Below are positions 7,757 through 17,810 of a stretch of 64,000 nt of DNA, in pieces. The DNA is from Psychrosphaera aestuarii (GTDB lineage Bacteria > Pseudomonadota > Gammaproteobacteria > Enterobacterales > Alteromonadaceae). A model generated the notes under the pieces. The model had not been told where the DNA came from and did not search any database. It worked only from the letters and a program-made list of their open reading frames with translations. The position numbers were made by a program, and so were the translations under genes. How positions within the stretch are numbered: the first letter of the stretch is position 1; each line of letters opens with the position of its first letter. The stretch lies in the NCBI RefSeq assembly GCF_017948405.1, contig NZ_CP072844.1, positions 2,914,001-2,978,000 on the forward strand, in the 5' to 3' direction.

Positions 7757-9988
7757 ATGCCAAACACATTGCGTAAAGAATTGAACAATAAAGACGTACA
7801 GATTAATCAGCTTACAATAGATGCTGGTTTTTACGATTTTGTAAACTCATCTGTATTACCACAAATCCAGTTACCGCAAGAAGTATTTTGGCGTAAAGTC
7901 GAAAGTATTTTTGAAACATATATTCCTGTTAATAAAGCCTTGTTGCAAAAACGTAGCGAATTGCAGCGCCAAATAGATGAATATCACGTCGAAGGTCGCT
8001 CCACAGACTTAAAAGAATACAAAGCATTCTTAAAAGAAATAAACTACCTTGTTGAACCACCAGCACCATTTAATATTGAGTCTACAAACGTAGATGATGA
8101 AATTGCTACCATGGCCGGTCCTCAGTTGGTTGTTCCGGTTATGAACGCCCGATATGCACTTAATGCAGTAAACGCTCGCTGGGGCAGTTTATACGATGCT
8201 CTTTATGGCACTGATGTAATCAGTGAAGAAAACGGAGCCGAAAAAGGCAACACCTATAATCCGGTTCGTGGCAATTTAGTTATCGCTTACGCACGTCAGT
8301 TTCTAAATCAAAACTCGCCAATTGATGGCAGTTGGACTGACGTTAAGTCGTTTAAAGTAGAAGGTGAGCAATTGGTCATCGTTCTATCTAACGGCAATAC
8401 CACTTCTTTATTGGATAGCCAACAGTTCATTGGTTTTCAAGGTAAATCCGATAGCCCTACAGGCCTAATCTTTAAACACAACAATCTTCATTTTATTGTT
8501 CAAATAGATGCAAACCACCCTGTTGGTAAAACCGATGACGCCTTTATTAAAGATGTATTAATGGAGTCGGCATTAACAACAATTATGGACTGTGAAGACT
8601 CAGTTGCAGCCGTAGATGCCGAAGATAAAATTGCCGTATATAAAAACTGGCTTGGTTTAATGCAAGGCGATCTTTCTGAACAAATCAATAAAAACGGCAA
8701 AGTGTTTGAGCGCAAAATGAATGCGGATGTCGACTTTATAAGCAAAGATGGTTTTGCACAGACATTACCAGGACGAGCACTTATGTTTGTTCGTAATGTT
8801 GGCCACCTAATGACAAATCCAGTGATGCAGTTTGCTGGTGAAGATGTTCCTGAAGGCATTTTGGACGGCATTATTACCGCAGCCATTGGCAAAATTGATG
8901 TTAACAAACAACCAACTGCCGATATTAAAAATAGCCAACAAGGTTCTATTTACATTGTAAAACCTAAAATGCACGGTCCAGAAGAAGTTGCCTTTACTCA
9001 AAGTTTATTTGATGCCATTGAAGATGCGTTAGGTTTAACCAGATATACCCTAAAAATGGGCATCATGGATGAAGAGCGACGCACTTCTGTTAATTTAAGA
9101 GCCTGTATCAAAGAAGCAAAAGAACGGGTTGTATTTATCAATACTGGCTTTTTAGACCGAACAGGCGATGAAATTCATACCAGCATGTTAGCGGGCCCAT
9201 TTAAACCAAAAGCAATTTTAAAAACCATGCCGTGGATTAGTGCGTACGAAGAGTCAAATGTGGCCAGTGGCTTAACTAGTGGTTTCTTAGGCAAAGCACA
9301 AATAGGTAAAGGTATGTGGCCAATTCCGGACAATATGGCCGATATGATGGAAGCCAAAATTGGCCATCCAAAGGCCGGCGCCAATACCGCCTGGGTTCCT
9401 TCACCAACAGCGGCGACTTTACACGCACTTCATTACCATCAAGTATCGGTACCTTCGATACAAGACAACTTAATTGCACAAGGCAGTGAAAGTGAATTGT
9501 TAGCCGACGAAGCGAAACGTTTAGATAGTATTTTAACCATTCCGTTGTTAAGTAAAGATGAGCCGTTAACTCCTGGAAAAGTAAACCATGAACTGGATAA
9601 CAATGCCCAAGGCATTTTAGGGTATGTGGTTCGCTGGGTTGATGCTGGTATTGGTTGTTCAAAAGTGCCTGACATTAACAATGTAGGTTTGATGGAAGAC
9701 AGAGCAACGTGTCGAATTTCGTCTCAACATATGGCGAACTGGTTAACACATGGCTTGTGTAGTGAACAACGTATCGTTGTTGTTATGAAAAAAATGGCTG
9801 CTGTGGTTGATCAGCAAAACCAAGATGTTGAAGGTTATGAACCAATGGGGCCAGATTTTGACAACTCCATTGCTTTTAATGCCGCACTTGATTTGGTGAT
9901 TAAAGGGAAAAACCAGCCAAGTGGTTATACAGAACCACTATTACACGCTGCACGACTTGCTAAAAAGGCGTCTTTAAGAACAAACTAA
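7757..9988 (+). CDS. glcB: Malate synthase G
   Basis: The 743-residue protein condenses glyoxylate with acetyl-CoA to give malate. Length and sequence fit isoform G (about 720 residues) rather than the shorter isoform A: MDCEDSVAAVDAEDK near residue 277, GRALMFVRNVGHLMTNP near 338, and the late MEDRATCRISSQHMANWL segment containing the conserved catalytic aspartate neighbourhood. It follows the LysR gene and, with aceA across the divergent region, completes the glyoxylate shunt for growth on acetate or fatty acids. A strong terminator follows its stop codon. Confidence 0.96.
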   Translation: MPNTLRKELNNKDVQINQLTIDAGFYDFVNSSVLPQIQLPQEVFWRKVESIFETYIPVNKALLQKRSELQRQIDEYHVEGRSTDLKEYKAFLKEINYLVEPPAPFNIESTNVDDEIATMAGPQLVVPVMNARYALNAVNARWGSLYDALYGTDVISEENGAEKGNTYNPVRGNLVIAYARQFLNQNSPIDGSWTDVKSFKVEGEQLVIVLSNGNTTSLLDSQQFIGFQGKSDSPTGLIFKHNNLHFIVQIDANHPVGKTDDAFIKDVLMESALTTIMDCEDSVAAVDAEDKIAVYKNWLGLMQGDLSEQINKNGKVFERKMNADVDFISKDGFAQTLPGRALMFVRNVGHLMTNPVMQFAGEDVPEGILDGIITAAIGKIDVNKQPTADIKNSQQGSIYIVKPKMHGPEEVAFTQSLFDAIEDALGLTRYTLKMGIMDEERRTSVNLRACIKEAKERVVFINTGFLDRTGDEIHTSMLAGPFKPKAILKTMPWISAYEESNVASGLTSGFLGKAQIGKGMWPIPDNMADMMEAKIGHPKAGANTAWVPSPTAATLHALHYHQVSVPSIQDNLIAQGSESELLADEAKRLDSILTIPLLSKDEPLTPGKVNHELDNNAQGILGYVVRWVDAGIGCSKVPDINNVGLMEDRATCRISSQHMANWLTHGLCSEQRIVVVMKKMAAVVDQQNQDVEGYEPMGPDFDNSIAFNAALDLVIKGKNQPSGYTEPLLHAARLAKKASLRTN

Positions 9989-10015
9989 TTGTTCGTTAAC
10001 ACAGCCCCCAATGGG

Positions 10016-10057
10016 AAGGCCGGTATCTTTGTTATAATTAACGATACCGGCCTTTTT
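10016..10057 (+). terminator. Intrinsic terminator of glcB
   Basis: A 12-base-pair perfect stem (AAGGCCGGTATC pairing with GATACCGGCCTT) with a 15-base loop is followed by TTT(A)TTTT. It lies between glcB and the convergent pepB, 28 bases after the glcB stop. Confidence 0.88.
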
Positions 10058-10070
10058 ATTTTACTTACTA

Positions 10071-11357
10071 TTATTCAGATATTAATTTTGCAATCGTTCT
10101 TACACCCATTGCCGTAGCACCAGCTGCGTATTTACCCGTTGAATTGTTGTTAAACGCGCCAGCTAAATCCATGTGAAGCCAATTGCTGCCTTCTTCATTC
10201 ACAAATCTAGACAGAAAACCTGCTGCATTTGAAGCGCCTCCCATGCCACCACCTTTTTGCGGACGACTATTGGCAGTATCAGCATAAGCCGATGGGCAAT
10301 TGTTGCGGTGAAACTTAGCAAGCGGTAATCGCCAAGCGCCTTCAAATTCCTCAGCAGCAGCGGCTAAACCACGGTTTGCCATCGAGTCATCAAGCGCAAA
10401 CATGGCATTGTAATCTCCACCAACAGCCATCATTGCGGCACCTGTTAACGTTGCAGCATCAATAATATTTTTCGCGCCCAACTCATTGGCATGTAATAAA
10501 CCGTCGGCTAAAACCAAACGACCTTCTGCATCGGTATTTACCACTTCGACTGTTAAACCGTTTTTGTAAGTAATAACGTCACCTAAACGGTAAGCATTGC
10601 CCGCAATCATATTCTCGGCACAACATAAAATTAAACGGACACGCTTATTGAGTCCACGTAATATTGCCAAACCTAGGGCACCCGTTACAGTAGCTGCACC
10701 GCCCATATCGCATTTCATCGTTAACATGCCTTCCGATGACTTAATAGAATAACCACCGCTATCAAACGTAATACCTTTACCAACGAGCGCGTATTCTATT
10801 GGCGCAGACTCATCGCCTGTTGGGTTATAATCTAAACTTAGTAATACTGGCGGATGAATGCTGGCTCGGCCTACCGAATGAATGCCCATCCAACCAGCTT
10901 CTTGTAAATCATCACCGATGACCAAAGAGTGACTAACCGCATCACCAGCCAATTCTTTGATGAACTTTACCGCTTGATTTGCTAACTCTAGCGGGTACAT
11001 CTCCGCTGGTGGCATATTAGTCATTTCTCGAGTCCAGTCGAACGTCTTTTTACGCGCGTCTAGCTCTTTTACATCTTGTGCTAACCATGCCACTGACTGA
11101 CCACCTTTTGCAGTCACTAAACCTTGGTACAGCGACCACTGTTGCTCGATGTCCCAGTCTCCTTCGATTGCGAGCTGGTTTACTCCCATACCTTGAATTT
11201 TTCGCGCTGTACTTTGAATAACACTTAAAGAATCTTGCAGAGATAGGTCGCCGATGTGAATTGTAAAGCCCTCTGGCGCTACACTTAATTGATTATCTTC
11301 GCCCCAAGCTTGAGGAGCGGGAGTCGTAGAAAGTTTTATACTGAGTAATTTTGTCAT
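10071..11357 (-). CDS. pepB: Aminopeptidase B (M17 family)
   Basis: This 428-residue leucyl-aminopeptidase-family enzyme carries the M17 signature NTDAEGRLVLADGL near residue 270 and the metal-binding stretch VGKGITFDSGGYSIK near 190. The length matches enterobacterial PepB (427 residues) rather than PepA (about 500), because the N-terminal domain is short. It removes N-terminal residues from cytoplasmic peptides using two divalent metals. It is convergent with glcB and has no obvious operon partner. Confidence 0.9.
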   Translation of the reverse strand: MTKLLSIKLSTTPAPQAWGEDNQLSVAPEGFTIHIGDLSLQDSLSVIQSTARKIQGMGVNQLAIEGDWDIEQQWSLYQGLVTAKGGQSVAWLAQDVKELDARKKTFDWTREMTNMPPAEMYPLELANQAVKFIKELAGDAVSHSLVIGDDLQEAGWMGIHSVGRASIHPPVLLSLDYNPTGDESAPIEYALVGKGITFDSGGYSIKSSEGMLTMKCDMGGAATVTGALGLAILRGLNKRVRLILCCAENMIAGNAYRLGDVITYKNGLTVEVVNTDAEGRLVLADGLLHANELGAKNIIDAATLTGAAMMAVGGDYNAMFALDDSMANRGLAAAAEEFEGAWRLPLAKFHRNNCPSAYADTANSRPQKGGGMGGASNAAGFLSRFVNEEGSNWLHMDLAGAFNNNSTGKYAAGATAMGVRTIAKLISE

Positions 11358-11556
11358 AACGCCTATCTCTTTGTTTAAAGTCTATATCCATCATAGAGAA
11401 CTAAATCTCTTTCGTCAGTTCAATATGGGACTTAATTTTGAACAAACAAGTAAAATCCTATCGTTCATCAATCATTTAATTCTTATCTAGCAAGTAAAGC
11501 GATAATCTTTAATAATGGCTATACACGGATAAAAATAATAAATTTTGGAGTATGCT

Positions 11557-12498
11557 ATGCCTTCTGCTAGTTTTTTTGCGTTATTTGATGATATTGCACT
11601 ATTGCTTGATGACGTGGCTGCCATGTCAAAGGTTGCTGCTAAAAAAACGGCAGGTGTATTGGGCGATGATCTCGCTGTAAATGCAGAACAGGTAAGCGGC
11701 GTAAAAGCCAATAGAGAACTTCCCGTTGTTTGGGCCGTCGCCAAAGGAAGTATGCTTAACAAAACCATATTAGTGCCCGCAGCATTACTCATTAGTGCGT
11801 TTTTGCCTTGGTTAATTATTCCGTTATTGGTTTTAGGTGGTTTATTTTTATGTTTTGAGGGCGCTGAAAAAATTATTGAGATTTTTCAGACTAAAACTGA
11901 AGACAAGCAAAAGCACCACGACGAGTTACTAGAAAAAGTAAAACAAAGCCCGGAAGAACTGTTAAATTTTGAGAAAAACAAAATAAAAGGCGCAATCCGC
12001 ACCGACTTTGTATTATCCGCAGAAATTATCATCATTGCACTAGGCAGCTTTGCAGGCGCAACGATGACCAACCAAATTGTTGCTTTATCCTTTATTGCCT
12101 TTGTTATGACCGTAGGTGTGTATGGTCTTGTAGCAGTAATTGTGCGTTTAGATGATGTGGGACTGCATTGGCAACAATTGAAAGGCGACGCATTAGCAAT
12201 AAAAGCCTTGCAGCTTTTAGGTTCGGGCTTACTTTCCTTTGCTCCAAAGTTAATGAAAAGTTTGAGTGTCATTGGACTAATCGCGATGTTTTTAGTCGGT
12301 GGAGGTATGTTGACGCATAACATTGGCGCTGTGCACCACGTCTCTGAGTTGGTGTTGAACTACCTTGGAACTGATTTAGCATTGCCTTCTTTAATAACTT
12401 CTATTGCTAGCGTATTACTTGATGGTCTCTATGGCGTTGTGGCTGGTTTAATTGTTGCCGGCTTGATACATATATTACCTTTTGGTCATAAGTCTTAA
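11557..12498 (+). CDS. DUF808 (YedI-like) membrane protein
   Basis: The 313-residue protein starts MPSASFFALFDDIALLL and continues with the MSKVAAKKTAGVLGDDLAVNA block characteristic of DUF808/YedI proteins. Several hydrophobic helices follow (around residues 70-110, 150-190 and 230-310). Function is unknown. The chosen ATG is preceded by TTGGAG at six bases; an upstream in-frame TTG overlaps that ribosome-binding site and is rejected. sfsA begins four bases after its stop, so the two are probably co-transcribed. Confidence 0.88.
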   Translation: MPSASFFALFDDIALLLDDVAAMSKVAAKKTAGVLGDDLAVNAEQVSGVKANRELPVVWAVAKGSMLNKTILVPAALLISAFLPWLIIPLLVLGGLFLCFEGAEKIIEIFQTKTEDKQKHHDELLEKVKQSPEELLNFEKNKIKGAIRTDFVLSAEIIIIALGSFAGATMTNQIVALSFIAFVMTVGVYGLVAVIVRLDDVGLHWQQLKGDALAIKALQLLGSGLLSFAPKLMKSLSVIGLIAMFLVGGGMLTHNIGAVHHVSELVLNYLGTDLALPSLITSIASVLLDGLYGVVAGLIVAGLIHILPFGHKS

Positions 12499-12502
12499 AC
12501 GA

Positions 12503-13246
12503 ATGATTGAACAAACGCTACAACACGCAACGTTATTAAAGCGGTATAAACGCTTTTTAGTGGATGTAGAGCAGCTGGATGCCAATAAACACAGCCATGT
12601 TTTTACTATTTATTGTGCCAATACCGGTGCAATGACCGGCTGTGCTGACCCTGGCTTTAGCGCTTATTTTAGTGAAAGTAATAACCCTAAACGGAAATAC
12701 AGATATTCATTGGAAAAGACAGTTAATCAATTTGGACATTTTATAGGCGTTAATACCTTATTGGCCAATACCCTTGTTAAAGAAGCCATTGAAAATGGCA
12801 AGATCCCTGAATTAGCTGATTACGCTCGCCTGCAAACCGAAGTAAAATATGGCAATGAAAATAGCCGAATAGATATTTTATTATCGGACGAAGAAGAATT
12901 CACATCCACACACTTAAAACCGCCTTGTTATGTAGAAGTAAAATCGACCACCTTGTTACTCGATGAGAAAACTGGATTGGGGGCCTTTCCAGATGCGAAA
13001 ACAACACGAGGACAGAAACATGTCCGTGAATTGATAGAAATGGTTGAGCAAGGGTATCGAGCTGTTTTAGTCTTTTTAGTTCAACACACTGGGATTAAAA
13101 AAGTGACCGTTGCACGCCATATCGATCCGGCTTATGGAAAATTAATTGACGATGCGGTGAACAAAGGGGTAGAAATTTTAGTATTGCATACCCATATAGA
13201 CGCGCAACAAATATATGTAACTCACTCAAGCCAATTTGAACATTAA
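12503..13246 (+). CDS. sfsA: Sugar fermentation stimulation protein / nuclease SfsA
   Basis: The 247-residue protein matches SfsA: an N-terminal OB-like region (RYKRFLVDVE), NTGAMTGC near residue 45, the ENSRIDILL segment and a nuclease-type YVEVKSTTLL motif near residue 148 followed by PDAKTTRGQKHVREL. The E-x-K core and the preceding aspartate suggest a PD-(D/E)XK-like nuclease; a regulatory role in sugar use was the original description. The start at 12503 is four bases past the upstream stop; a GTG-led extension overlapping the DUF808 gene is unnecessary. Confidence 0.93.
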   Translation: MIEQTLQHATLLKRYKRFLVDVEQLDANKHSHVFTIYCANTGAMTGCADPGFSAYFSESNNPKRKYRYSLEKTVNQFGHFIGVNTLLANTLVKEAIENGKIPELADYARLQTEVKYGNENSRIDILLSDEEEFTSTHLKPPCYVEVKSTTLLLDEKTGLGAFPDAKTTRGQKHVRELIEMVEQGYRAVLVFLVQHTGIKKVTVARHIDPAYGKLIDDAVNKGVEILVLHTHIDAQQIYVTHSSQFEH

Positions 13247-13379
13247 TCTAGCTTTTAGTTGCGAAACAGTGTTATTTTTGCTATATGTAGCCGCCGTTTT
13301 TTGGCATTAGACACTGGTTGCTAATACAAAAATAATAAATTGTGCGCTAACCGGTTGAATTTTAGGAGAAAAGCAACGC

Positions 13380-13820
13380 ATGGCAGAAAAAAAATCATTG
13401 GGATTACTAGCCTCAGCAGGCGTTGAGCCGTACCAAGAAAAACCAAACGAAGAATATATGAGCGATGAACAGCTTGTACATTTTCGTAAGATTTTGGAAG
13501 CATGGCGTAACCAATTGCGTGAAGAAGTTGATCGCACTAAGAACCATATGCAAGATGAAGCAGCAAACTTCCCAGATCCGGTTGACCGTGCATCTCAAGA
13601 AGAGGAATTTGCGCTTGAATTACGTACGCGTGACCGTGAACGTAAATTAATCAAGAAAATTGAAAAGACACTTGGTCTAATAGACAGTGATGATTTTGGT
13701 TTTTGTAAGACTTGTGGCATTGAAATCGGCATTCGTCGTCTTGAAGCCCGTCCTACAGCTGACCAATGTATCGACTGCAAAACCTTGTCTGAAATTAAAG
13801 AAAAACAATTGGGTGGTTAA
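13380..13820 (+). CDS. dksA: RNA polymerase-binding transcription factor DksA
   Basis: At 146 residues the protein has the full DksA layout: a coiled-coil of about residues 35-105 with the acidic tip ([15 protein letters not shown], the Asp residues that enter the polymerase secondary channel), then the zinc finger CKTCGIEIG...CIDC with C-x2-C-x17-C-x2-C spacing. It works with ppGpp in stringent control of rRNA and amino-acid promoters. The dksA-gluQRS-pcnB-folK order is conserved in gammaproteobacteria. Its stop codon lies within a terminator stem, so expression may be largely separate from gluQRS. Confidence 0.97.
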   Translation: MAEKKSLGLLASAGVEPYQEKPNEEYMSDEQLVHFRKILEAWRNQLREEVDRTKNHMQDEAANFPDPVDRASQEEEFALELRTRDRERKLIKKIEKTLGLIDSDDFGFCKTCGIEIGIRRLEARPTADQCIDCKTLSEIKEKQLGG

Positions 13821-13842
13821 GGCTTAGCCTTAACCCTCTTTT
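13815..13842 (+). terminator. Intrinsic terminator overlapping the dksA stop
   Basis: GGTTAAGG pairs with CCTTAACC around a five-base loop, followed by CTCTTTTT. The dksA stop codon is inside the left arm. It should limit read-through into gluQRS. Confidence 0.75.
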
Positions 13843-13850
13843 TCCCTTTC

Positions 13851-14810
13851 GTGACACCATCCCCATTTTTAAATCAGATTCAATTTAACAAGTCTAATAC
13901 TCAGGTTAGAGGACGATTCGCTCCATCGCCGAGTGGTCCATTACATTTTGGCTCGTTATATGCCGCGCTAGGTAGTTACCTGCATGCAAAAGCAAACAAC
14001 GGTTTGTGGTTTGTTCGTATTGAAGATATTGACACAACTCGAGTTCAGGCTGAGGCTCGCCAACAAATTTTAGATGCATTATTTGCATTTGGAATGGAAT
14101 GGGACGTCGATACACAAACTCAATCTCAGCTTCGGCAAAGCGACGACGGGTGTCTAACACAAACTCAAAGGCTAGCGCGCTATCAACAATGTTTTGATTA
14201 TTTAGCCAATAAATCAATGCTATACGGTTGTGAATGTACCCGCAAAGAAATAAAAGCGTCCGGCTCTAGTTACGCTGGTCAATGTCGACACAAACAGTTA
14301 ACGCTCAACGATCACCCAGTCCGAATTAAACAATTAAGTCCGGTGCTTAGTTTTAATGATTTACACTTTGGCCATCAAATAGCGCCAGGATCGCTAAGTA
14401 AAGAAGATTACTTAATCAAACGCCGAGATGGCCTTTTTAGCTATCAATTAGCCGTTGTTGTTGATGATATCGATCAAGGTATTACGCATGTAGTGCGCGG
14501 TTCAGACATCATGCCACTAACGGCACGGCAGCTATCGCTATATCATGAGTTTGAAGTAACCGCGCCGCAATTTTTTCATCTACCCGTCATTTCAACAGCT
14601 GTAGGTCAAAAACTAAGTAAACAAAATCACGCGCCAGCAATCAATATTAATAACCCTCGCCCAGAGCTTTTAAAAGCGTTGCAATTACTTGGCTTACCCG
14701 TTGAAGATCATTCCAAATTACCGCATTTTAGCTGTTCAGAAATACTTGATTGGGCGATAGAACACGTCGATTTTAAGCGCCTTCCAACGTCGCAAGAAAT
14801 AATCATTTAA
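13851..14810 (+). CDS. gluQ: Glutamyl-queuosine tRNA(Asp) synthetase
   Basis: This 319-residue paralogue of the glutamyl-tRNA synthetase catalytic core attaches glutamate to queuosine at position 34 of tRNA(Asp). GRFAPSPSGPLHFGSL near residue 21 is the HIGH-type signature, and the zinc-binding pattern C-x-C-x11-Y-x3-C is visible as CECTRKEIKASGSSYAGQC. The anticodon-binding domain of true GluRS is absent, as expected. The start is a GTG 30 bases after dksA; about 20 residues precede the conserved core. It is also known as YadB/GluQRS. Confidence 0.94.
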   Translation: MTPSPFLNQIQFNKSNTQVRGRFAPSPSGPLHFGSLYAALGSYLHAKANNGLWFVRIEDIDTTRVQAEARQQILDALFAFGMEWDVDTQTQSQLRQSDDGCLTQTQRLARYQQCFDYLANKSMLYGCECTRKEIKASGSSYAGQCRHKQLTLNDHPVRIKQLSPVLSFNDLHFGHQIAPGSLSKEDYLIKRRDGLFSYQLAVVVDDIDQGITHVVRGSDIMPLTARQLSLYHEFEVTAPQFFHLPVISTAVGQKLSKQNHAPAININNPRPELLKALQLLGLPVEDHSKLPHFSCSEILDWAIEHVDFKRLPTSQEIII

Positions 14811-14922
14811 GCTAATTACGCATTTATTTTTTATTTTGCTCATATTGCTGTAAAATGCGCCGCTAACACGCAATCGCAGGAGCGATTTGTGGTAATTGGA
14901 TTTAATGTAGGTATATAAATAC

Positions 14923-16497
14923 GTGGTTTTTAAAAAAGTAATTTCATGGTTTGGCAAAGATTCAAGCGCAAGCAAAAAAGAAGCGACAAAAGCGCCTCGC
15001 AAAGAATTCGAAGGTAAACGTCGTGAGCCAGCCAAACATTCATCCAGCAAGCCTCGTCCAAAGAAGCCTCAAGCGCCGTTTCTTGATAACAACGCGACGT
15101 TAATTCCACGTGAATCACACCCTATTTCTCGTAAAGACATCAGTCCAAATGCCCTAAAGGTGCTTTATCGTTTAAAAGATAATGGCTACGAAGCGTATTT
15201 GGTTGGTGGTTGTATCCGCGATATTTTATTAGGCCTACAGCCAAAAGATTTTGACGTCGTTACCAATGCAACACCTGAACAAGTAAAAGCAAGCTTTAGT
15301 AATTGTCGTTTGATTGGCCGCCGCTTTCGTTTAGCACACATTATGTTTGGCCGAGAGATAATTGAAGTAGCAACCATGCGTGGTCATCACGATACACCTG
15401 ATGATAACGATAACGGTGTTACAAAAGCCAATGATGAAGTCACGCAAGCGAAAAAGGTCTCTCGTCAAAGTGATGAAGGTCAGTTGCTACGTGATAATGT
15501 ATATGGAACGATTGATGAAGATGCCGAGCGCCGAGACTTTACTATCAACGCGTTATATTACGATATTCGTAATTTCTCGATATTAGACTTTGCCAACGGC
15601 ATGGCCGATATCGAAAAAGGCGTTGTCGATTTAATTGGTGATCCAGAAACTCGCTATCGTGAAGATCCCGTTCGAATGTTACGTGCAATTCGTTTTTCAA
15701 CTAAATTAAGAATGAAAATCGCTGATCGCACTAAACAACCAATTTATGAGTTAAACCATTTACTAATTAATATCCCACCAGCGCGCTTATTTGACGAAGC
15801 GTTAAAGCTATTTTTAGCGGGCAAAGCGGTTGATAACGTGGCGGCTCTTCGAGAATTTGGTATATTCCGCTACTTTTTCCCGGTTGCAGAGCAAGTACTA
15901 ACTGGTAATCCTCTTGATAAAGAAGAACGCTTGTTAGCAACTATGCTAGCCAATACAGATGCACGCATTAATGCAGAGAAAAGTATTTCGCCAGCCTTCG
16001 TATTGGCTGCATTGTTTTGGTATCCACTTGAAGCCCACGCCAGTGAATTAGAGCTAGAAAGTGGCTTGTCTCCATATGATGCATTCCAACTTGCCATGAA
16101 TGACATTCTACAACGCGCGGTGCAAACCGTTGCAATTCCAAAACGTTTTACCGCGACGATGCGTGATATTTGGAGTTCACAACACAGATTATTGAAAATG
16201 CAGGGTAAACGCCCAATGCAAATGGTTGAAAACCCTCGCTTCCGCGCTGCTTATGACTTTTTATTATTAAGAGCAGAAGCCGAAGGTGGTGAGCTTCATG
16301 ACATTGCGCAGTTCTGGACCGATTATCAGCAAACGGATGAAGCTAAGCGCGCCATCGCAAAGTCGATAAAAGCGCGAGCTAGTAACACAGCCCCTTATGG
16401 CGACAAAAACGCCCCAAATGACGATAAAAGCGGTGTAAAGCCTAAGTCAAAGCGCAGTAAATACCGAGGCAGCCGTCGCCGTAAAAAAGAGCAATAA
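14923..16497 (+). CDS. pcnB: Poly(A) polymerase I
   Basis: The 524-residue protein belongs to the class II nucleotidyltransferases that add 3' poly(A) tails to RNA and promote its decay. The catalytic signature LVGGCIRDILLGLQPKDFDVVT is near residue 94, RRFRLAH near 132 and RRDFTINALYYD near 205. A basic, lysine/arginine-rich tail ends the protein, as in E. coli PcnB. The reading frame opens with a GTG; no better ATG exists upstream of the conserved core. Its stop is three bases before the folK start, so the pair is translationally close. Confidence 0.95.
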   Translation: MVFKKVISWFGKDSSASKKEATKAPRKEFEGKRREPAKHSSSKPRPKKPQAPFLDNNATLIPRESHPISRKDISPNALKVLYRLKDNGYEAYLVGGCIRDILLGLQPKDFDVVTNATPEQVKASFSNCRLIGRRFRLAHIMFGREIIEVATMRGHHDTPDDNDNGVTKANDEVTQAKKVSRQSDEGQLLRDNVYGTIDEDAERRDFTINALYYDIRNFSILDFANGMADIEKGVVDLIGDPETRYREDPVRMLRAIRFSTKLRMKIADRTKQPIYELNHLLINIPPARLFDEALKLFLAGKAVDNVAALREFGIFRYFFPVAEQVLTGNPLDKEERLLATMLANTDARINAEKSISPAFVLAALFWYPLEAHASELELESGLSPYDAFQLAMNDILQRAVQTVAIPKRFTATMRDIWSSQHRLLKMQGKRPMQMVENPRFRAAYDFLLLRAEAEGGELHDIAQFWTDYQQTDEAKRAIAKSIKARASNTAPYGDKNAPNDDKSGVKPKSKRSKYRGSRRRKKEQ

Positions 16498-16500
16498 TCA

Positions 16501-16983
16501 ATGTCTGAACTTGTTTATATTGGCTTAGGGGCGAATTTGAATAACCCTTACGACACAATTCGTTCTGCGATAACGGCACTTTCTACGCTTGCTGATTGTG
16601 AATTCGTTGGGCAATCAAAAATTTATGCAAGCAAGCCAATGGGCCCAGCTGACCAACCAGATTACGTAAACGCAGTTGTCGCACTTAAAACATCATTATC
16701 TGCACATGATATTTTTTCTCTGACCTGTCAGTTAGAGCAAGCCCACGGACGCACTCGTAATGGCGAACATTGGGGGCCGCGCACGTTAGATTTAGACATT
16801 TTGCTTTATGGTGATAACCTCATAAACGACGACCAACTAACAGTACCTCATTATGGTTTAAAAGAACGTGAGTTTGTTGTTTTTCCAATGTTAGACATAG
16901 ACCCACTGTTAGTTTTACCTTGTGGAACAGCACTTTCTGACATCGCAAAAACATTAGCTTTTAACGATATGAACGCAATTTAG
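16501..16983 (+). CDS. folK: HPPK, folate biosynthesis pyrophosphokinase
   Basis: The 160-residue enzyme transfers pyrophosphate from ATP to 6-hydroxymethyl-7,8-dihydropterin. Visible signatures are GLGANLNNP near residue 8, QPDYVNAV near 50 and GPRTLDLDILLYGD near 91, which holds the magnesium-binding aspartates. It follows pcnB by three bases and precedes panB by 21 bases, the conserved arrangement linking folate and pantothenate genes. Confidence 0.96.
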   Translation: MSELVYIGLGANLNNPYDTIRSAITALSTLADCEFVGQSKIYASKPMGPADQPDYVNAVVALKTSLSAHDIFSLTCQLEQAHGRTRNGEHWGPRTLDLDILLYGDNLINDDQLTVPHYGLKEREFVVFPMLDIDPLLVLPCGTALSDIAKTLAFNDMNAI

Positions 16984-17004
16984 ATAATAATTCTGGATAG
17001 AAAA

Positions 17005-17799
17005 ATGAGTAAAATCACTACCTCTAAGCTATTAAAGATGAAGCAAGACGGCGAAAAAATTACGGCGATTACGGCCTATGATGCCAGCTTTGCAGGCTTA
17101 TTTGATCAACAAGGCATTCATGTAATGCTTATTGGTGATTCTATGGGTATGGTTCTGCACGGCCAGGATAGCACGCTAAGCGTTACCAACGAGCAAATAG
17201 CCTACCACACCAAGTGTGTACGTGCGGGCACGGAAAATGCGCTTGTAATAGCGGATATGCCGTTTATGAGTTATAGCTCTGCCACTGAAGCACTAAAAAA
17301 TAGTCATGCGTTAATGGCCGCAGGTGCCAACATGGTTAAAATTGAAGGCGGAGAGTGGCTGTACGACACGATTACTCAGTTGACCCAAAACGGTGTACCT
17401 GTTTGTGGCCACTTAGGCTTAACTCCACAATCGGTTAATGTTTTTGGTGGATTTAAAATCCAAGGCCGTGATGCTGAAAAAGCCAAAGAAATGATTGAAC
17501 ATGCAAAAGGCTTGGAGCGCGCAGGAGCACAACTTCTGGTACTAGAATGTGTACCTGTTGATTTAGCAAATGCAATTACACAAGCTATTAATATTCCAAC
17601 TATAGGCATAGGTGCCGGTGCTGGAACCGACGGTCAAATTTTGGTAATGCATGATATTTTAGGTATTAGCTCAGGTTATATTCCAAAGTTTTCAAAAAAC
17701 TATATTGAGTTAACTGGCAGTCTTCAAGAGGCTGTTCGTTTATATATTGATGAAGTCCAAAGCGGCGTATTCCCAGACGAAGCCCGCTGGTTTAAATAG
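17005..17799 (+). CDS. panB: Ketopantoate hydroxymethyltransferase
   Basis: The 264-residue TIM-barrel enzyme adds a hydroxymethyl group from methylene-tetrahydrofolate to 2-oxoisovalerate, the first committed step to pantothenate. [13 protein letters not shown] near residue 22, [11 protein letters not shown] near 43 and VKIEGG near 112 are typical. It is followed 11 bases later by panC and stands in one rightward transcription unit with folK, whose product pathway supplies the folate cofactor. Confidence 0.97.
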   Translation: MSKITTSKLLKMKQDGEKITAITAYDASFAGLFDQQGIHVMLIGDSMGMVLHGQDSTLSVTNEQIAYHTKCVRAGTENALVIADMPFMSYSSATEALKNSHALMAAGANMVKIEGGEWLYDTITQLTQNGVPVCGHLGLTPQSVNVFGGFKIQGRDAEKAKEMIEHAKGLERAGAQLLVLECVPVDLANAITQAINIPTIGIGAGAGTDGQILVMHDILGISSGYIPKFSKNYIELTGSLQEAVRLYIDEVQSGVFPDEARWFK

Positions 17800-17810
17800 A
17801 ATCCTCTTAT